A DNA stretch of 64,000 nucleotides, taken from the NCBI GenBank assembly GCA_007693325.1, contig REDW01000077.1, forward strand, positions 32,389 to 96,388, given 5' to 3'. Both the position numbers and the translations under genes were made by a program. A model generated the notes under the pieces. The model saw nothing but the letters and a program-made list of their open reading frames with translations. It did no database searches and was not told where the DNA came from. Each line of letters opens with the position of its first letter. Position 1 is the stretch's first letter. Positions 8,135-17,527 of this stretch are shown piece after piece. The stretch comes from Spirochaetaceae bacterium. Its GTDB lineage: Bacteria; Spirochaetota; Spirochaetia; DSM-27196; PWMO01.

Positions 8135-8482
8135 ATGTCCGAGCAGACACTTTTTGAAAAGATCCTCGCCGGGGAGATCCCGTCCGACGCCGTCTACGAA
8201 GACGAGCACGTCTACGCGTTCCGCGACATCAACCCGCAAGCGCCCACTCACGTGCTTGTCATCCCCAAGCGCAAGATGCAGAGCTTCGCCGACATCAGGC
8301 AGGCAGACGCCGCCGACGTGGGTGTGTTCATGCAGGGCGTCTCGCGCGTGGCCGCCCAGCTCGGCCTGGAAAAGGACGGCTATCGAGTTGTCTTCAACAC
8401 CGGAACGCACGGCCAGCAGACCGTGCACTACATCCACGCCCACATCCTCGGCGGCCGGCAGTTGCAGTGGCCGCCGGGATAG
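8135..8482 (+). CDS. HIT-family nucleotide-binding protein (HinT-like)
   Basis: 115 aa, the standard HinT length. FEKILAGEIPS at the N-terminus, HVLVIPKRKMQSFADI in the middle and the C-terminal LGGRQLQWPPG are characteristic. HinT proteins hydrolyse purine nucleoside phosphoramidates. The His triad is altered: the usual HxHxH is YIHAH here, so the first histidine is Tyr while the nucleophilic middle and last histidines stay. The ATG at 8135 is preceded by AAGGAGAAGG, an excellent ribosome-binding site, which excludes the upstream in-frame start. Confidence 0.9.
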   Translation: MSEQTLFEKILAGEIPSDAVYEDEHVYAFRDINPQAPTHVLVIPKRKMQSFADIRQADAADVGVFMQGVSRVAAQLGLEKDGYRVVFNTGTHGQQTVHYIHAHILGGRQLQWPPG

Positions 8483-8496
8483 GCATCCGCAGCGCA

Positions 8497-8526
8497 TAGA
8501 CCCAACCGCGGGGGCCGTGGTAGATT
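8497..8526 (+). promoter_or_regulatory. putative leaderless promoter of aspS
   Basis: TAGACC (8497-8502), 18 bases, TAGATT (8521-8526), then 7 bases to the aspS ATG with no ribosome-binding site. Confidence 0.35.
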
Positions 8527-8533
8527 TGGCCCT

Positions 8534-10312
8534 ATGGAACAGTTGAAACGCACCGCCACGTGTGGCGAGCTGAGCGCTGCTCGCGCCGGCGATGCAGTGG
8601 TCTTGAACGGTTGGGTGCATCGCTTCCGCGATCACGGCGGCGTCAAGTTTGTCGGGCTGCGCGATCGGTACGGCATCACCCAGGTGGTGGTTGATGAAGA
8701 CGCAGACCGCAGCTTGAAGGCCACCGCCGAAGGGCTCAAGAACGAGTACTGCATAGCGGTGCGCGGGACGGTGCGTTCCCGCCCGTTGGACATGGTCAAC
8801 CGCGAAATGGCAACCGGCGAGATCGAGGTAGCGGCCGCGGAAATCCGCGTTTTGTCGAGTTGCGAAACACTACCGTTCATGATCGACGAGCGCTCGGAAG
8901 CTCGCGACGAGCTGCGCATGAAGTACCGCTATCTGGATCTGCGCTCGTTCTCAATGCAGCGCAAGATCAAGCTGCGCCACGACGTCTGCTATTACACCCG
9001 CCAGTACCTGCACGAGCGCGGTTTCTACGAAATCGAAACCCCAACACTGATAAAATCTACACCGGAAGGAGCGCGCGATTTTCTTGTTCCATCGCGGCTG
9101 CAGCGAGGCAGGTTCTACGCGCTGCCGCAGTCGCCGCAGCTGTTCAAGCAGATCATCATGGTGTCGGGCTTTGACAAGTACTTCCAGCTGGCCCACTGCT
9201 ACCGTGATGAAGACGCGCGTGGCGACCGCCAGCTGGAGCATACCCAGATCGACATGGAGATGAGTTTTGTCGCCAAAGAGGATGTTTTCGAAGTAGTTGA
9301 AGGGCTTATGGCGGCGCTGTTCCAGCGTGCATTGGGCGTTGGCATCGAGACGCCGTTCAGGCGGCTTTCGTACGATGAGGCGATGAATAGTTACGGATCG
9401 GATAAGCCCGAGCTGCGTTTCGAGATGCCGCTGCAGGACTTTGGTGCGCTGGCGGCCGGCAGCGGCTTTGGCGTGTTTGAATCGGTATTGACCGATGGCG
9501 GCACCGTCAAGGCGCTGGTTGCCGGCGGCTGCGGCGACTACTCGCGCAAGCAGATCGGACAGCTGGAAGAAGCCGCCCGCACGTACGGTGCCGCCGGCCT
9601 GGCATGGATGAAAGTTTCCCAGTCCGGCGGCCTGGAAGGCGGCATCAGCAAGTTTTTTGCCGAGCGCGCGGCAGAGGTAACGGGCGCTCTGGGCGCAGTG
9701 CCTGGTGACCTGCTGCTGTTTGTTGCCGACCAGTGGAAGACCGCCTGTACCGCCCTGGGTGCAGTCCGCACACGCCTGGGCCGCGAGCTGGGGCTGTGTG
9801 ACCCGTCACAGTTCAGTTTCGCCTGGATTGTGGACTTTCCGCTGTTCGAATGGAACGAGGATGCAAGCCGCTGGGAAGCGGCGCACCACATGTTCACCAT
9901 GCCGCAGGAGCGCTTCCTGGCTACACTCGAGAACGATCCCGGCGCGGTAAAAGGGGACCTCTACGACCTGGTGTGCAACGGTTTTGAACTGGCATCCGGT
10001 TCGATCCGTATTCACGATCCGGCGCTGCAGCAGCGCATTTTCAACGTAGTGGGTTTCTCCGAAGAAGAAGCCAGGCGGCGCTTTGGATTTCTGCTGGAAG
10101 CGTTTCAGTACGGCGCACCGCCGCACGGCGGCATCGCGCCGGGACTCGACCGCCTGGTTATGATCATGGCCGGTGAATCCAGTATTCGTGAAGTAATCGC
10201 ATTTCCCAAGAACACCGCCGGTGTTTCTTTGATGGATGATTCGCCTTCACAGGTCGATCAATCGCAGCTCGATGAGCTCGGGCTGCAGATCGTCGAGCGC
10301 GAGTCTGGCTGA
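8534..10312 (+). CDS. aspS: aspartyl-tRNA synthetase
   Basis: 592 aa bacterial-type AspRS that charges tRNA-Asp. In order: N-terminal OB-fold anticodon-binding domain (VVLNGWVHRFRDHGGVKF), class II core with TPEGARDFLVPSR and ALPQSPQLFKQ, motif 2 YRDEDARGDRQLEHTQID, the bacterial GAD insertion (about residues 290-420), and motif 3 GIAPGLDRLVMI near the C-terminus. Length and order match the bacterial family. There is no ribosome-binding site before ATG, and a -10-like element lies 7 bases upstream. serA follows after 23 bases. Confidence 0.96.
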   Translation: MEQLKRTATCGELSAARAGDAVVLNGWVHRFRDHGGVKFVGLRDRYGITQVVVDEDADRSLKATAEGLKNEYCIAVRGTVRSRPLDMVNREMATGEIEVAAAEIRVLSSCETLPFMIDERSEARDELRMKYRYLDLRSFSMQRKIKLRHDVCYYTRQYLHERGFYEIETPTLIKSTPEGARDFLVPSRLQRGRFYALPQSPQLFKQIIMVSGFDKYFQLAHCYRDEDARGDRQLEHTQIDMEMSFVAKEDVFEVVEGLMAALFQRALGVGIETPFRRLSYDEAMNSYGSDKPELRFEMPLQDFGALAAGSGFGVFESVLTDGGTVKALVAGGCGDYSRKQIGQLEEAARTYGAAGLAWMKVSQSGGLEGGISKFFAERAAEVTGALGAVPGDLLLFVADQWKTACTALGAVRTRLGRELGLCDPSQFSFAWIVDFPLFEWNEDASRWEAAHHMFTMPQERFLATLENDPGAVKGDLYDLVCNGFELASGSIRIHDPALQQRIFNVVGFSEEEARRRFGFLLEAFQYGAPPHGGIAPGLDRLVMIMAGESSIREVIAFPKNTAGVSLMDDSPSQVDQSQLDELGLQIVERESG

Positions 10313-10335
10313 AGGGTAGAGACAAGGAGAGCACA

Positions 10336-11520
10336 ATGTTCAGTGTACGCACCTACAACAAGATTGCAGAAAGTGGACTGGAGATCCTGCGCACAGCGGG
10401 GATTGAAGTGGGACCGGATGTGGAGGATCCGGATGGGATCCTGGTACGCAGCGCCTCGCTGCACGAGATGGAATTCGGCTCGAAGCTGAAAGGGATAGCA
10501 CGTGCCGGGGCCGGGTACAACAATGTTCCCGTCGAGCGCTGCAGTGAGTCGAGCGTTGTTGTGTTCAACACCCCGGGCGCCAACGCCAATTCAGTCAAGG
10601 AGCTCGTCATTGCGGGACTGTTATTGAGTTCACGCGGAATCATCCAGGGCGTAACGTGGGCTCGTTCGCTGGCCGGCAAGGGCGGCGAGCTTCCCGCACT
10701 GGTGGAGAAAGGCAAGTCTTCGTTTGCCGGACCCGAGATTGCCGGCAAGGCGCTGGGGGTAGTCGGACTGGGCGCAGTGGGCGTCATGGTGTGCAACGCT
10801 GCAGAAGCGCTCGGCATGTGCGTGATCGGTTACGATCCCTTTCTTTCGCTTGAGTCCGCCTGGGGGCTGTCGCGATCGGTTCTGCGTGCCGAGAGCCTGG
10901 AACCCCTCTACGCAAAGAGCGACTACATCTCGCTGCACGCACCGCTGAACGATGACACCCGAGACATGTTGAACGCCGACGCTTTCTCCAGGATGAAACA
11001 GGGTGTACGCGTGCTCAACCTGGCGCGCGGCGGGCTGGTAGACGATAAGGCGTTGCTGGCTGCGATTGAAAACGGAACGGTTGAATCGTACGTCACCGAT
11101 TTTCCCACCGACGAGCTGGTGGCCAACGAGAAGGTGATTCCGGTACCGCACCTGGGCGCTTCGACACCGGAAGCTGAAGAGAACTGCGCGGTGATGGCCG
11201 CGCAGCAGCTGCGCGATTATCTGTTCGCGGGCAACATCGTCAACTCGGTCAACTTTCCCAACTGCCAGATGGCTCCGTCACAGAACGAACGCCTGGTGAT
11301 AGCCAATCGCAACATACCCAAGATGGTAGGACAGATTACCGCAATTCTGGCCGACGAGAACTGCAACATTCTGGACCTGCTCAACCGGCACAAGGGTGAA
11401 ATCGCCTACAACATCATCGATGTTGACCGCCGCGTCTCGCCCGCGGCGCTGGATCGCATGCGATCCATCAATGGAATACTGATGGTGCGTGAAGTACGCG
11501 CATCCCAATCCACCGACTAG
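10336..11520 (+). CDS. serA: D-3-phosphoglycerate dehydrogenase
   Basis: 394 aa, the short SerA type. It oxidises 3-phosphoglycerate with NAD to begin serine synthesis. The Rossmann motif [11 protein letters not shown], the catalytic arginine in [11 protein letters not shown] and the catalytic histidine in [16 protein letters not shown] are all present. The last 75 residues ([20 protein letters not shown]...) form an ACT domain, which usually binds serine as feedback inhibitor. AAGGAGAG lies before the ATG. It lies between aspS and a cyclophilin gene in the same direction. Confidence 0.94.
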   Translation: MFSVRTYNKIAESGLEILRTAGIEVGPDVEDPDGILVRSASLHEMEFGSKLKGIARAGAGYNNVPVERCSESSVVVFNTPGANANSVKELVIAGLLLSSRGIIQGVTWARSLAGKGGELPALVEKGKSSFAGPEIAGKALGVVGLGAVGVMVCNAAEALGMCVIGYDPFLSLESAWGLSRSVLRAESLEPLYAKSDYISLHAPLNDDTRDMLNADAFSRMKQGVRVLNLARGGLVDDKALLAAIENGTVESYVTDFPTDELVANEKVIPVPHLGASTPEAEENCAVMAAQQLRDYLFAGNIVNSVNFPNCQMAPSQNERLVIANRNIPKMVGQITAILADENCNILDLLNRHKGEIAYNIIDVDRRVSPAALDRMRSINGILMVREVRASQSTD

Positions 11521-11533
11521 CAAGGAGGCGCCG

Positions 11534-12157
11534 ATGAGACCCGCCATTTCTGCAGCCGCAGCAGCGCTGGCTGCTGCGCTTCTGCTGACAATAGCGCCAG
11601 GAGGCTACACAATGGATAATCTCCCCGATGGGCTCTACGCTCATATCGAGACCAACCGCGGCACTATTGTGGCCGAACTCGAGTTCCAGCGCGCCCCGAT
11701 GACCGTGATGAACTTTGTCGGGCTGGCCGAAGGAACCATAGAACACAGCCGTGGCAGCGGCGTACGCTTCTATGACGGACTGACGTTCCACCGCGTGATA
11801 GACGATTTCATGATTCAGGGTGGCGATCCTGAGGGCAGCGGCCGCGGGGGACCCGGCTACCGCTTTCCCGATGAGTTCCATCCCGAGCTGCGCCACGACT
11901 CGGCCGGAATACTGTCGATGGCCAACGCCGGACCGGGAACCAACGGCAGCCAGTTCTTCATTACCCACGCGCCGACACCGTGGCTCGATGACGCCCACAC
12001 CGTATTCGGAAAGGTTGTTTCGGGACAGGATGTGGTCGACTCGATCCAGCGACGCGATCGCATGGAACGGGTCCGGATCGAACGCGTGGGCGCGGATGCA
12101 GAAGCGTTTCGGGCCGATCAGGAGACGTTTGACGCGGCCAGGCGCGCCGCAGAGTAG
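11534..12157 (+). CDS. exported cyclophilin-type peptidyl-prolyl isomerase
   Basis: 207 aa. Residues 1-29 ([19 protein letters not shown]...) form a signal peptide, so the enzyme acts in the periplasm. The cyclophilin core follows: [47 protein letters not shown] and [13 protein letters not shown], with the catalytic FHR arginine and the QFF/F pocket residues. The ATG at 11534 has AAGGAGG 5 bases upstream, which decides against the in-frame start at 11489 inside the serA end. It helps fold exported proteins. Confidence 0.93.
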   Translation: MRPAISAAAAALAAALLLTIAPGGYTMDNLPDGLYAHIETNRGTIVAELEFQRAPMTVMNFVGLAEGTIEHSRGSGVRFYDGLTFHRVIDDFMIQGGDPEGSGRGGPGYRFPDEFHPELRHDSAGILSMANAGPGTNGSQFFITHAPTPWLDDAHTVFGKVVSGQDVVDSIQRRDRMERVRIERVGADAEAFRADQETFDAARRAAE

Positions 12158-12184
12158 CGCTATCGGCGCACAAGGAGGCCCAAT

Positions 12185-13162
12185 ATGGCAAAGGCCATTC
12201 GAATAGAACAGACCGGCGGACCGGAAGTAATGAAGTGGGTCGATGTGGAGATCGGCCCACCGGGACCACGCGAGCTGCTGATCCGCCAGACGGCGGTCGG
12301 GCTCAACTTTGTCGATATCTATTTTCGCAATGGGCTCTACAAGTTGCCCGAACTACCGCACGGCCTTGGCGCCGAGGCCTCCGGGGTTGTGGAAGCGCTG
12401 GGGTCCGAGGTTACCGACTTTGCGGTTGGCGACCGCGTTGCCTACGTGCACTCTCAGCAGGGCGCCTACGCCGAGTCACGCCTGATGCCCGCCGAGCGCT
12501 GCGTCAAGCTGCCGCACGATATCAGCGACGTAGTTGCTGCCGCCATGATGCTGCGCGGCCTCACGGCGCACTACCTGCTGCGCCGTACCTATCGCGTCTC
12601 AGCCGGTGAAACCATTCTGGTCCACGCCGCCGCCGGCGGTGTGGGCCTGATTCTGTGCAGCTGGGCGCGCGCGCTCGGCGCTACCGTGATCGGCACGGTG
12701 GGATCTGCCGAGAAAGCCGAGCTGGCCCGATCATTCGGCTGTAATCACACAATCGACTACACCCGCGAGAACTTCGTCAGCGAGGTCCACAGTATCACCG
12801 AGGGCCGCGGCGTCCCGGTGGTCTACGACTCGGTGGGCAAGGATACCTTTGAAGGCTCCATCGATTGCCTGAGCCCACTGGGAATGATGGTAACCTTTGG
12901 CAACGCATCGGGGCCCGTAGCGGCGGTGGAACCCGGCCTGTTGGCGCAGAAGGGGTCGCTCTTTCTGACCCGGCCAACGCTGTTTCACTACATTGCGCAG
13001 CGCAACGACCTGCTGGCCGCCACCCAGGAGTTGTTTGAGGTGGTACGCAGCGGCACAGTCAAGATTGCGGTCAACCAGGAGTATGCGCTGATCGATGTAG
13101 CCCAGTCGCACCGCGATCTGGAGTCGCGCAAGACAACCGGATCAACGGTACTGCTTCCCTGA
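12185..13162 (+). CDS. zinc-independent quinone oxidoreductase (MDR family)
   Basis: 325 aa, the length of E. coli QorA. GGPEVMKWVDVEIGPPGPRELLI at the N-terminus, VGLNFVDIYFRNGLY and the cofactor motif VHAAAGGVGLILCSWA (AxxGGVG) are typical of NADPH:quinone reductases in the medium-chain dehydrogenase superfamily. The zinc-ligand cysteines of alcohol dehydrogenases are absent. It reduces quinones or related enones by NADPH in the cytoplasm. AAGGAGG precedes the ATG. It is 13 bases ahead of rbsK, probably in the same transcript. Confidence 0.9.
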   Translation: MAKAIRIEQTGGPEVMKWVDVEIGPPGPRELLIRQTAVGLNFVDIYFRNGLYKLPELPHGLGAEASGVVEALGSEVTDFAVGDRVAYVHSQQGAYAESRLMPAERCVKLPHDISDVVAAAMMLRGLTAHYLLRRTYRVSAGETILVHAAAGGVGLILCSWARALGATVIGTVGSAEKAELARSFGCNHTIDYTRENFVSEVHSITEGRGVPVVYDSVGKDTFEGSIDCLSPLGMMVTFGNASGPVAAVEPGLLAQKGSLFLTRPTLFHYIAQRNDLLAATQELFEVVRSGTVKIAVNQEYALIDVAQSHRDLESRKTTGSTVLLP

Positions 13163-13175
13163 TGAGGAGTTCCTG

Positions 13176-14096
13176 ATGGCACGCTTCTGCGTTATTGGCA
13201 GTCTGAACATGGATCTGGTAGCGACGGTCGAACGCTTTCCCCGGCCGGGAGAGAGCCTTGTTGGAACCGGATTTGCCACTTACACCGGAGGCAAGGGCGC
13301 CAACCAGGCGATAGCCCTGGCGCGCCTGGGCGCCGAAGTTGACATGATCGGCCGGGTTGGAAATGACCCGTTTGGCGTGCAGTACCGTGAGAAGCTGGCC
13401 GCCGAGAAGGTTGCATACGACGCGGTTGAATCCGCGGACGCGCAGCCAACCGGTGTAGCCCTGATCGAGGTCGAGGCCGGCGGCGAGAACCGCATTGTGT
13501 GGGTTCCGGGAGCCAATCTGACCGTGGACAACTCGTATATCGATCGGCATCGTCAGCGGATTTCAAGCGCAGACTTTGCGCTGCTGCAGCTCGAGATTCC
13601 GCTGGACGCAACCGAATACGCGCTGCAGAGCGCGCAGCAAGCCGGCTGCGTCACCATCCTGGATCCGGCGCCGGCACAGCAGCTGCCGCGTTCGCTGCTG
13701 TCGGCGATTGACTATCTGACTCCCAACGCCGGCGAAGCCGAGCTCCTCAGCGGCATCGAAGTCAGCGACAGCCGCAGCGCGCGGGCAGCCGCAGAGGCGC
13801 TGGTACAGCTGGGAGCGCGCTCGGTTGTCATCAAAGCCGGACAGCGGGGAGCGTTTGTGCTTCACGACCGGCAGTTTGACCACGTCGCCGGCTACACGAT
13901 CGATGCGGTTGACACCACCGCCGCCGGCGACGCCTTCAACGCCGGGCTGGCGTTTGCGCTTGGACGTGGCGACACCCTGCTTCAGGCTGTGCGCTACGCC
14001 AACGCCGTTGGTGCGCTGGCCTGCCGTGGTGCCGGGGCACAGGCGGCAATGCCCGGTGCGGCCGCGGTGCGGGATTTTATTGAACAGCAGAAATAG
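13176..14096 (+). CDS. rbsK: ribokinase (PfkB family)
   Basis: 306 aa. GSLNMDLVATVERFPRPGESLVG and TGGKGANQAIALARLGA are the N-terminal PfkB sugar-binding signatures, and DTTAAGDAFNAGLAFAL near the C-terminus holds the catalytic aspartate and anion hole. Ribokinase phosphorylates D-ribose to ribose-5-phosphate. Length and motifs match RbsK rather than other PfkB kinases. It is not adjacent to the ribose-type ABC operon, which starts 6 kb away, but could serve it. Ribosome-binding site TGAGGAG is before the ATG. Confidence 0.9.
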   Translation: MARFCVIGSLNMDLVATVERFPRPGESLVGTGFATYTGGKGANQAIALARLGAEVDMIGRVGNDPFGVQYREKLAAEKVAYDAVESADAQPTGVALIEVEAGGENRIVWVPGANLTVDNSYIDRHRQRISSADFALLQLEIPLDATEYALQSAQQAGCVTILDPAPAQQLPRSLLSAIDYLTPNAGEAELLSGIEVSDSRSARAAAEALVQLGARSVVIKAGQRGAFVLHDRQFDHVAGYTIDAVDTTAAGDAFNAGLAFALGRGDTLLQAVRYANAVGALACRGAGAQAAMPGAAAVRDFIEQQK

Positions 14097-14111
14097 CGGC
14101 CGCCGGCGTGC

Positions 14112-14117
14112 TATACT
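14112..14117 (+). promoter_or_regulatory. -10 element before the lipoprotein gene
   Basis: TATACT, preceded by a GTGC, lies 22 bases upstream of the GTG start. No good -35 is visible in the end of rbsK. Confidence 0.3.
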
Positions 14118-14139
14118 GCTCTGCAGAGGAGTTACGCAG

Positions 14140-14673
14140 GTGAGCAAACGCACAATACGGCTCTTTGTAGTAACTGCGGTGCTGGTGGCAGCCGCAATGG
14201 CTACCGGCTGCTCCAGCGGGCCACAGACCACGCTGGAAGACAGCGGCCGCATCAGTTACCAGGTTCAGACAAGTTCCTCCGGTGAAGACTACGAAGTACA
14301 CCGGCTGGTCATCTACCGCGATGACTACGACAGCGTAGAGCTCGGCGTCCTTTCTCCCAATGACGGATCACCCAACAGCTATGTACTCTCGGTTGTGTAC
14401 AGCGGCTCGCAATGGCGCTTCATGGAAGGCGAAGTGCTGGTGCGCGTGGGAGCGCAGCTGCTGCGTCTGCGCGATAACCGCCCGACACGTGCCGGTGGCC
14501 ACAACGAGCCGGTTCGCGAGCGGCTGACCGTGGCTCTGAGCCGGGAACAGTTTCACAGCATAACCGCCGGCTCGCGGGTTGCAGTCGAGTATCACCCGGG
14601 CACCATCGCTTACGTTGACCGACGTGCCGAGCGAGCCATGCGTCGCTTCTATCAGGAGTACGCGGACGCCTGA
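14140..14673 (+). CDS. predicted lipoprotein of unknown function
   Basis: 177 aa. Start GTG is chosen because AGAGGA lies 9 bases upstream and gives a clean lipoprotein signal: basic SKRTIR, a hydrophobic core, and lipobox ATGC|SS at about residue 24. The mature part is beta-rich with no recognised domain (YQVQTSSSGEDYEVHRLVIYRD is typical). It is most likely anchored in the cytoplasmic or outer membrane facing the periplasm. Its stop is 3 bases before the MalK-type ATPase ATG, so the two are co-transcribed. Confidence 0.75.
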   Translation: MSKRTIRLFVVTAVLVAAAMATGCSSGPQTTLEDSGRISYQVQTSSSGEDYEVHRLVIYRDDYDSVELGVLSPNDGSPNSYVLSVVYSGSQWRFMEGEVLVRVGAQLLRLRDNRPTRAGGHNEPVRERLTVALSREQFHSITAGSRVAVEYHPGTIAYVDRRAERAMRRFYQEYADA

Positions 14674-14676
14674 GCA

Positions 14677-15852
14677 ATGATCCTGGTCGACAACCTTGCC
14701 AAACGGTATGGTGACGTCATCGCGCTGCGCGATGTCAGTCTGGCTGTAGAATCGGGTGAGTTCCTGGTTCTGCTGGGTCCCTCGGGATCGGGCAAGACCA
14801 CGTTGCTGCGCTGCGTTGCCGGGCTGGAGGTTCCCTCGGGCGGAGAGATACGCCTTGAGGATCGGGTTGTGTTTTCCGAGTACTCCTCGTACGTGGTTCC
14901 GCCGCGTGAGCGCAATATCGGCATGGTGTTCCAGAGCTTTGCGCTCTACCCGCACATGAACGTCTTCGAAAACGTGGCCTTCGGGCTCAAGATCAAGAAG
15001 ACCGCCCGGGGCGACATTGCCGAGCGGGTAGAGGCCGCGCTGGAGATGGTGGGCCTGACGGCGCTGGCCCGGCGCCGTCCAAAACAGCTCAGCGGCGGCC
15101 AACAGCAGCGCGTTGCGCTGGCACGCACTATTGCCTCCAGACCGCGGTACCTGCTGTTTGACGAGCCGCTGTCGAACCTCGATCCAAAACTGCGCGTGGC
15201 GCTGCGGACACAGCTCAAGCAGGTACACAAGCGGCTGGGGACCACCTCGCTCTACGTCACCCACGACCAGAACGAGGCCATGATCCTCGCTGACGTCATC
15301 GCCGTGCTGCACAACGGAAGAATCGCGCAGCTCGATGCGCCGCGCAAGGTCTACCGCTACCCGGCTACGCCCGCGGTAGCCGAATACACCGCCAATCCCA
15401 GGACCAATCTGATCCGCGGTGAGTTGCATCGCACGGCGGGGCGGCTGCTGCTTATCCCGCGCGATGATCCCTACTGTTTTCTGCCGCTGCCGCAGTGCTG
15501 CGCTGCTGCAGGCGTGCACCACGTAATCCTGCACGCGCGGCCCGAAGACGTGGAGATGGTACGTAACCCCTCGGCAGACGAGGGCAGCCTGTTTGTGGTG
15601 CTGGCGATGCCGCAGGGCTCGGACACGTTTGTCTATCTTGAGTTTGATTCCAGCTCGGTGGCAAGCGACCAGAAACCCACCGCGATTATCACGCGCGGTG
15701 AACCCGAGGACGCAACCAGACTCTCGCGCGGCGACCGCGTCGGCCTGCGTTTTCTACGCGGCAACCTCTACGATCCGGATACCCGCCGGCTGATTGGGTC
15801 TTTTGACCGGTCCGGTCACTACCTGACGGCGCGCACGCCGGACATGCGGTAG
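14677..15852 (+). CDS. MalK/UgpC-type sugar ABC transporter ATPase
   Basis: 391 aa. Walker [11 protein letters not shown]-loop [13 protein letters not shown], signature LSGGQQQR, Walker [14 protein letters not shown] and the H-loop VTHDQNEAM are intact. The C-terminal 150 residues are the MalK-type regulatory/TOBE region. Such ATPases drive carbohydrate uptake (CUT1) importers. No permease or binding-protein gene of that class is nearby, so it may be a shared energising subunit as MsmK is in streptococci. It overlaps the convergent araA gene by 34 bases. Confidence 0.92.
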   Translation: MILVDNLAKRYGDVIALRDVSLAVESGEFLVLLGPSGSGKTTLLRCVAGLEVPSGGEIRLEDRVVFSEYSSYVVPPRERNIGMVFQSFALYPHMNVFENVAFGLKIKKTARGDIAERVEAALEMVGLTALARRRPKQLSGGQQQRVALARTIASRPRYLLFDEPLSNLDPKLRVALRTQLKQVHKRLGTTSLYVTHDQNEAMILADVIAVLHNGRIAQLDAPRKVYRYPATPAVAEYTANPRTNLIRGELHRTAGRLLLIPRDDPYCFLPLPQCCAAAGVHHVILHARPEDVEMVRNPSADEGSLFVVLAMPQGSDTFVYLEFDSSSVASDQKPTAIITRGEPEDATRLSRGDRVGLRFLRGNLYDPDTRRLIGSFDRSGHYLTARTPDMR

Positions 15853-17336
15853 TACGCCTCGTTCCAGCGCAACTCGCGCTTGAAGTCATCTACGCGCGTG
15901 TCGGCATCGATGTGCAGGCATTCGATACCGGCGATGTCGCAGTAATCTTCGATGTACTCGGCCCCGATGGCCTGTGAATAGGCGGTATGATGCGCACCGC
16001 CGGCCAGAATCCAGCTGGTAGCGGCAACCTCGAGGTCCGGCTCCGGCTTCCACAACACGCGTGCCACCGGCAGTCTGGGCAGCGCTTCGGCGGGGGTAAC
16101 GGCGTTTACCTCGTTGACCAGCATGCGGAACCGGTCACCCATGTCCACCAGCGACGCGTTGATGGCGGGACCCGGCCGGCCGGTGAACACCAGGCGCACC
16201 GGGTCGGACTTGCCACCGATGGACAGCGGGTGAATCTCCAATGATGGCTTCTGCTGATCGGCAATCGACGGACAGAGCTCGAGCATGTGTGCACCAAGGA
16301 CCAGCGACTCGTTGCCCCTGAAGTGGTAGGTGTAGTCCTCCATGAACGAGCTGCCGCCGGGCAGGCCGTGAGCCATGACTTTGACTGCGCGCACCAGCGC
16401 CGCGGTCTTCCAGTCTCCCTCGGCGCCAAAGCCGTAACCGTCCGCCATCAAGCGCTGAACCGCCAGCCCCGGGAGCTGCGCCATTCCGTGCAACACTTCA
16501 AAGCTGGAGCTAAACCCGATGAATCCGCCGTCGGCCAGAAAGCGGCGCAGACCGAGCTCAATCCGCGCCCCTTCGCGCAGCTCCGAGCGGCGGCCGCCCC
16601 TGGGACCGAGCTCAGCGCTGACACTATAGGTGTCGTCGTATTCGCGCGTCAGCGCATCGACCTCGGAATCGCTTACCTGCTGCATCGCTTGCACCAGATC
16701 ACCGATGCCGTAGCCGGAAACGCTGTAACCGAGCTCGATTTCGGCTGAAACCTTGTTGCCCTCGGTTACCGCAACGTTGCGCATGTTGTCGCCGAACCGC
16801 GCTATACGCGCTCGCTGTCCGTCGTGCCAGGCGCCGGCCGCGCGGGCCCAGACACCCAGTCTGCGGCGCACAGCGGGATCCTGCCAGTGACCCACCACCA
16901 CGGTGCGCTCCAGGCCCAACCGCGAACCGATGAAACCAAACTCACGCCCACCGTGGGCCGACTGGTTGAGATTCATGAAGTCCATGTCGATGGTGGACCA
17001 CGGTATGTCACTATTGAACTGGGTGTGAAGGTGCACGAAGGGCTTGCGCAGGCTCTGCAATCCAGGGATCCACATCCGCGCCGGTGAGAAGGTGTGCATC
17101 CAGGTGACCAGGCCGATGCAGTCATCAGCCAGTTCGGCCTCGATACAGAGCCGTCGAATTGCGTCGTGAGTGGTCAGTACCGGCTTGTAGATGACCTTGA
17201 CCGGGATTACCGTTTCAGCATCCAACGCGGCGGCTATGCTACGGGCGTGTTGGGCAACCTGCTGCAACACGTCCTCTCCGTAGAGATTCTGACTGCCGGT
17301 GACAAACCAGATTTCGTAGTTCGACAGATCGATCAT
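15819..17336 (-). CDS. araA: L-arabinose isomerase
   Basis: 505 aa, the family length. [19 protein letters not shown] at the N-terminus and [18 protein letters not shown] with the metal-binding glutamate are diagnostic, as is [13 protein letters not shown]. The enzyme interconverts L-arabinose and L-ribulose with Mn2+. AGGGGG lies 4-5 bases before the ATG. It is transcribed alone from a strong promoter with an operator on the start site. No araB or araD gene is adjacent, so the rest of the pathway must lie elsewhere, although the class II aldolase and FGGY kinase at 44-46.7 kb show that such enzymes occur in this genome. Confidence 0.95.
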   Translation of the reverse strand: MIDLSNYEIWFVTGSQNLYGEDVLQQVAQHARSIAAALDAETVIPVKVIYKPVLTTHDAIRRLCIEAELADDCIGLVTWMHTFSPARMWIPGLQSLRKPFVHLHTQFNSDIPWSTIDMDFMNLNQSAHGGREFGFIGSRLGLERTVVVGHWQDPAVRRRLGVWARAAGAWHDGQRARIARFGDNMRNVAVTEGNKVSAEIELGYSVSGYGIGDLVQAMQQVSDSEVDALTREYDDTYSVSAELGPRGGRRSELREGARIELGLRRFLADGGFIGFSSSFEVLHGMAQLPGLAVQRLMADGYGFGAEGDWKTAALVRAVKVMAHGLPGGSSFMEDYTYHFRGNESLVLGAHMLELCPSIADQQKPSLEIHPLSIGGKSDPVRLVFTGRPGPAINASLVDMGDRFRMLVNEVNAVTPAEALPRLPVARVLWKPEPDLEVAATSWILAGGAHHTAYSQAIGAEYIEDYCDIAGIECLHIDADTRVDDFKRELRWNEAYYRMSGVRAVR

Positions 17337-17373
17337 GAGAGCCCCCTGTCCGCGCCATCGGGTGACGGCGCTT

Positions 17374-17391
17374 TGCGTGTACGTTCACGCA
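17374..17391 (-). promoter_or_regulatory. araA operator: perfect inverted repeat on the transcription start
   Basis: TGCGTG-TACGTT-CACGCA. The core TGTACGTTCA resembles the AraR operator core TGTACGTACA. It abuts the -10 box and covers the predicted start, the position of a repressor site. Confidence 0.6.
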
Positions 17392-17420
17392 ATTATCGAC
17401 CGCACTGGGCAATCTGTCAA
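17392..17420 (-). promoter_or_regulatory. strong sigma-70 promoter of araA
   Basis: On the minus strand: TTGACA, exactly 17 bases, GATAAT. Transcription would start near 17385 inside the operator, leaving a leader of about 48 bases. Confidence 0.7.
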
Positions 17421-17448
17421 CTGAGAGTGGTTGTTGACTGTTATGGAC

Positions 17449-17467
17449 TGTTACGAAGCTTGTGAAA
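17449..17467. promoter_or_regulatory. 19-nt intergenic motif, copy 1 (upstream of araA)
   Basis: TGTTACGAAGCTTGTGAAA. It matches a second intergenic copy at 63914 at 18 of 19 bases. It is centred about 73 bases upstream of the predicted araA start, in the same orientation relative to the gene as copy 2. Confidence 0.4.
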
Positions 17468-17527
17468 CGGGGGCGTCGAGGACGCAGCGATCTTCCGATT
17501 CGCGTTGCCCGCAGCGGCAGCCACTGT

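Noticed and set aside
14368..15534. 388-codon open frame on the minus strand
   Set aside because: Antisense to the lipoprotein and MalK-type ATPase, whose motifs are intact.
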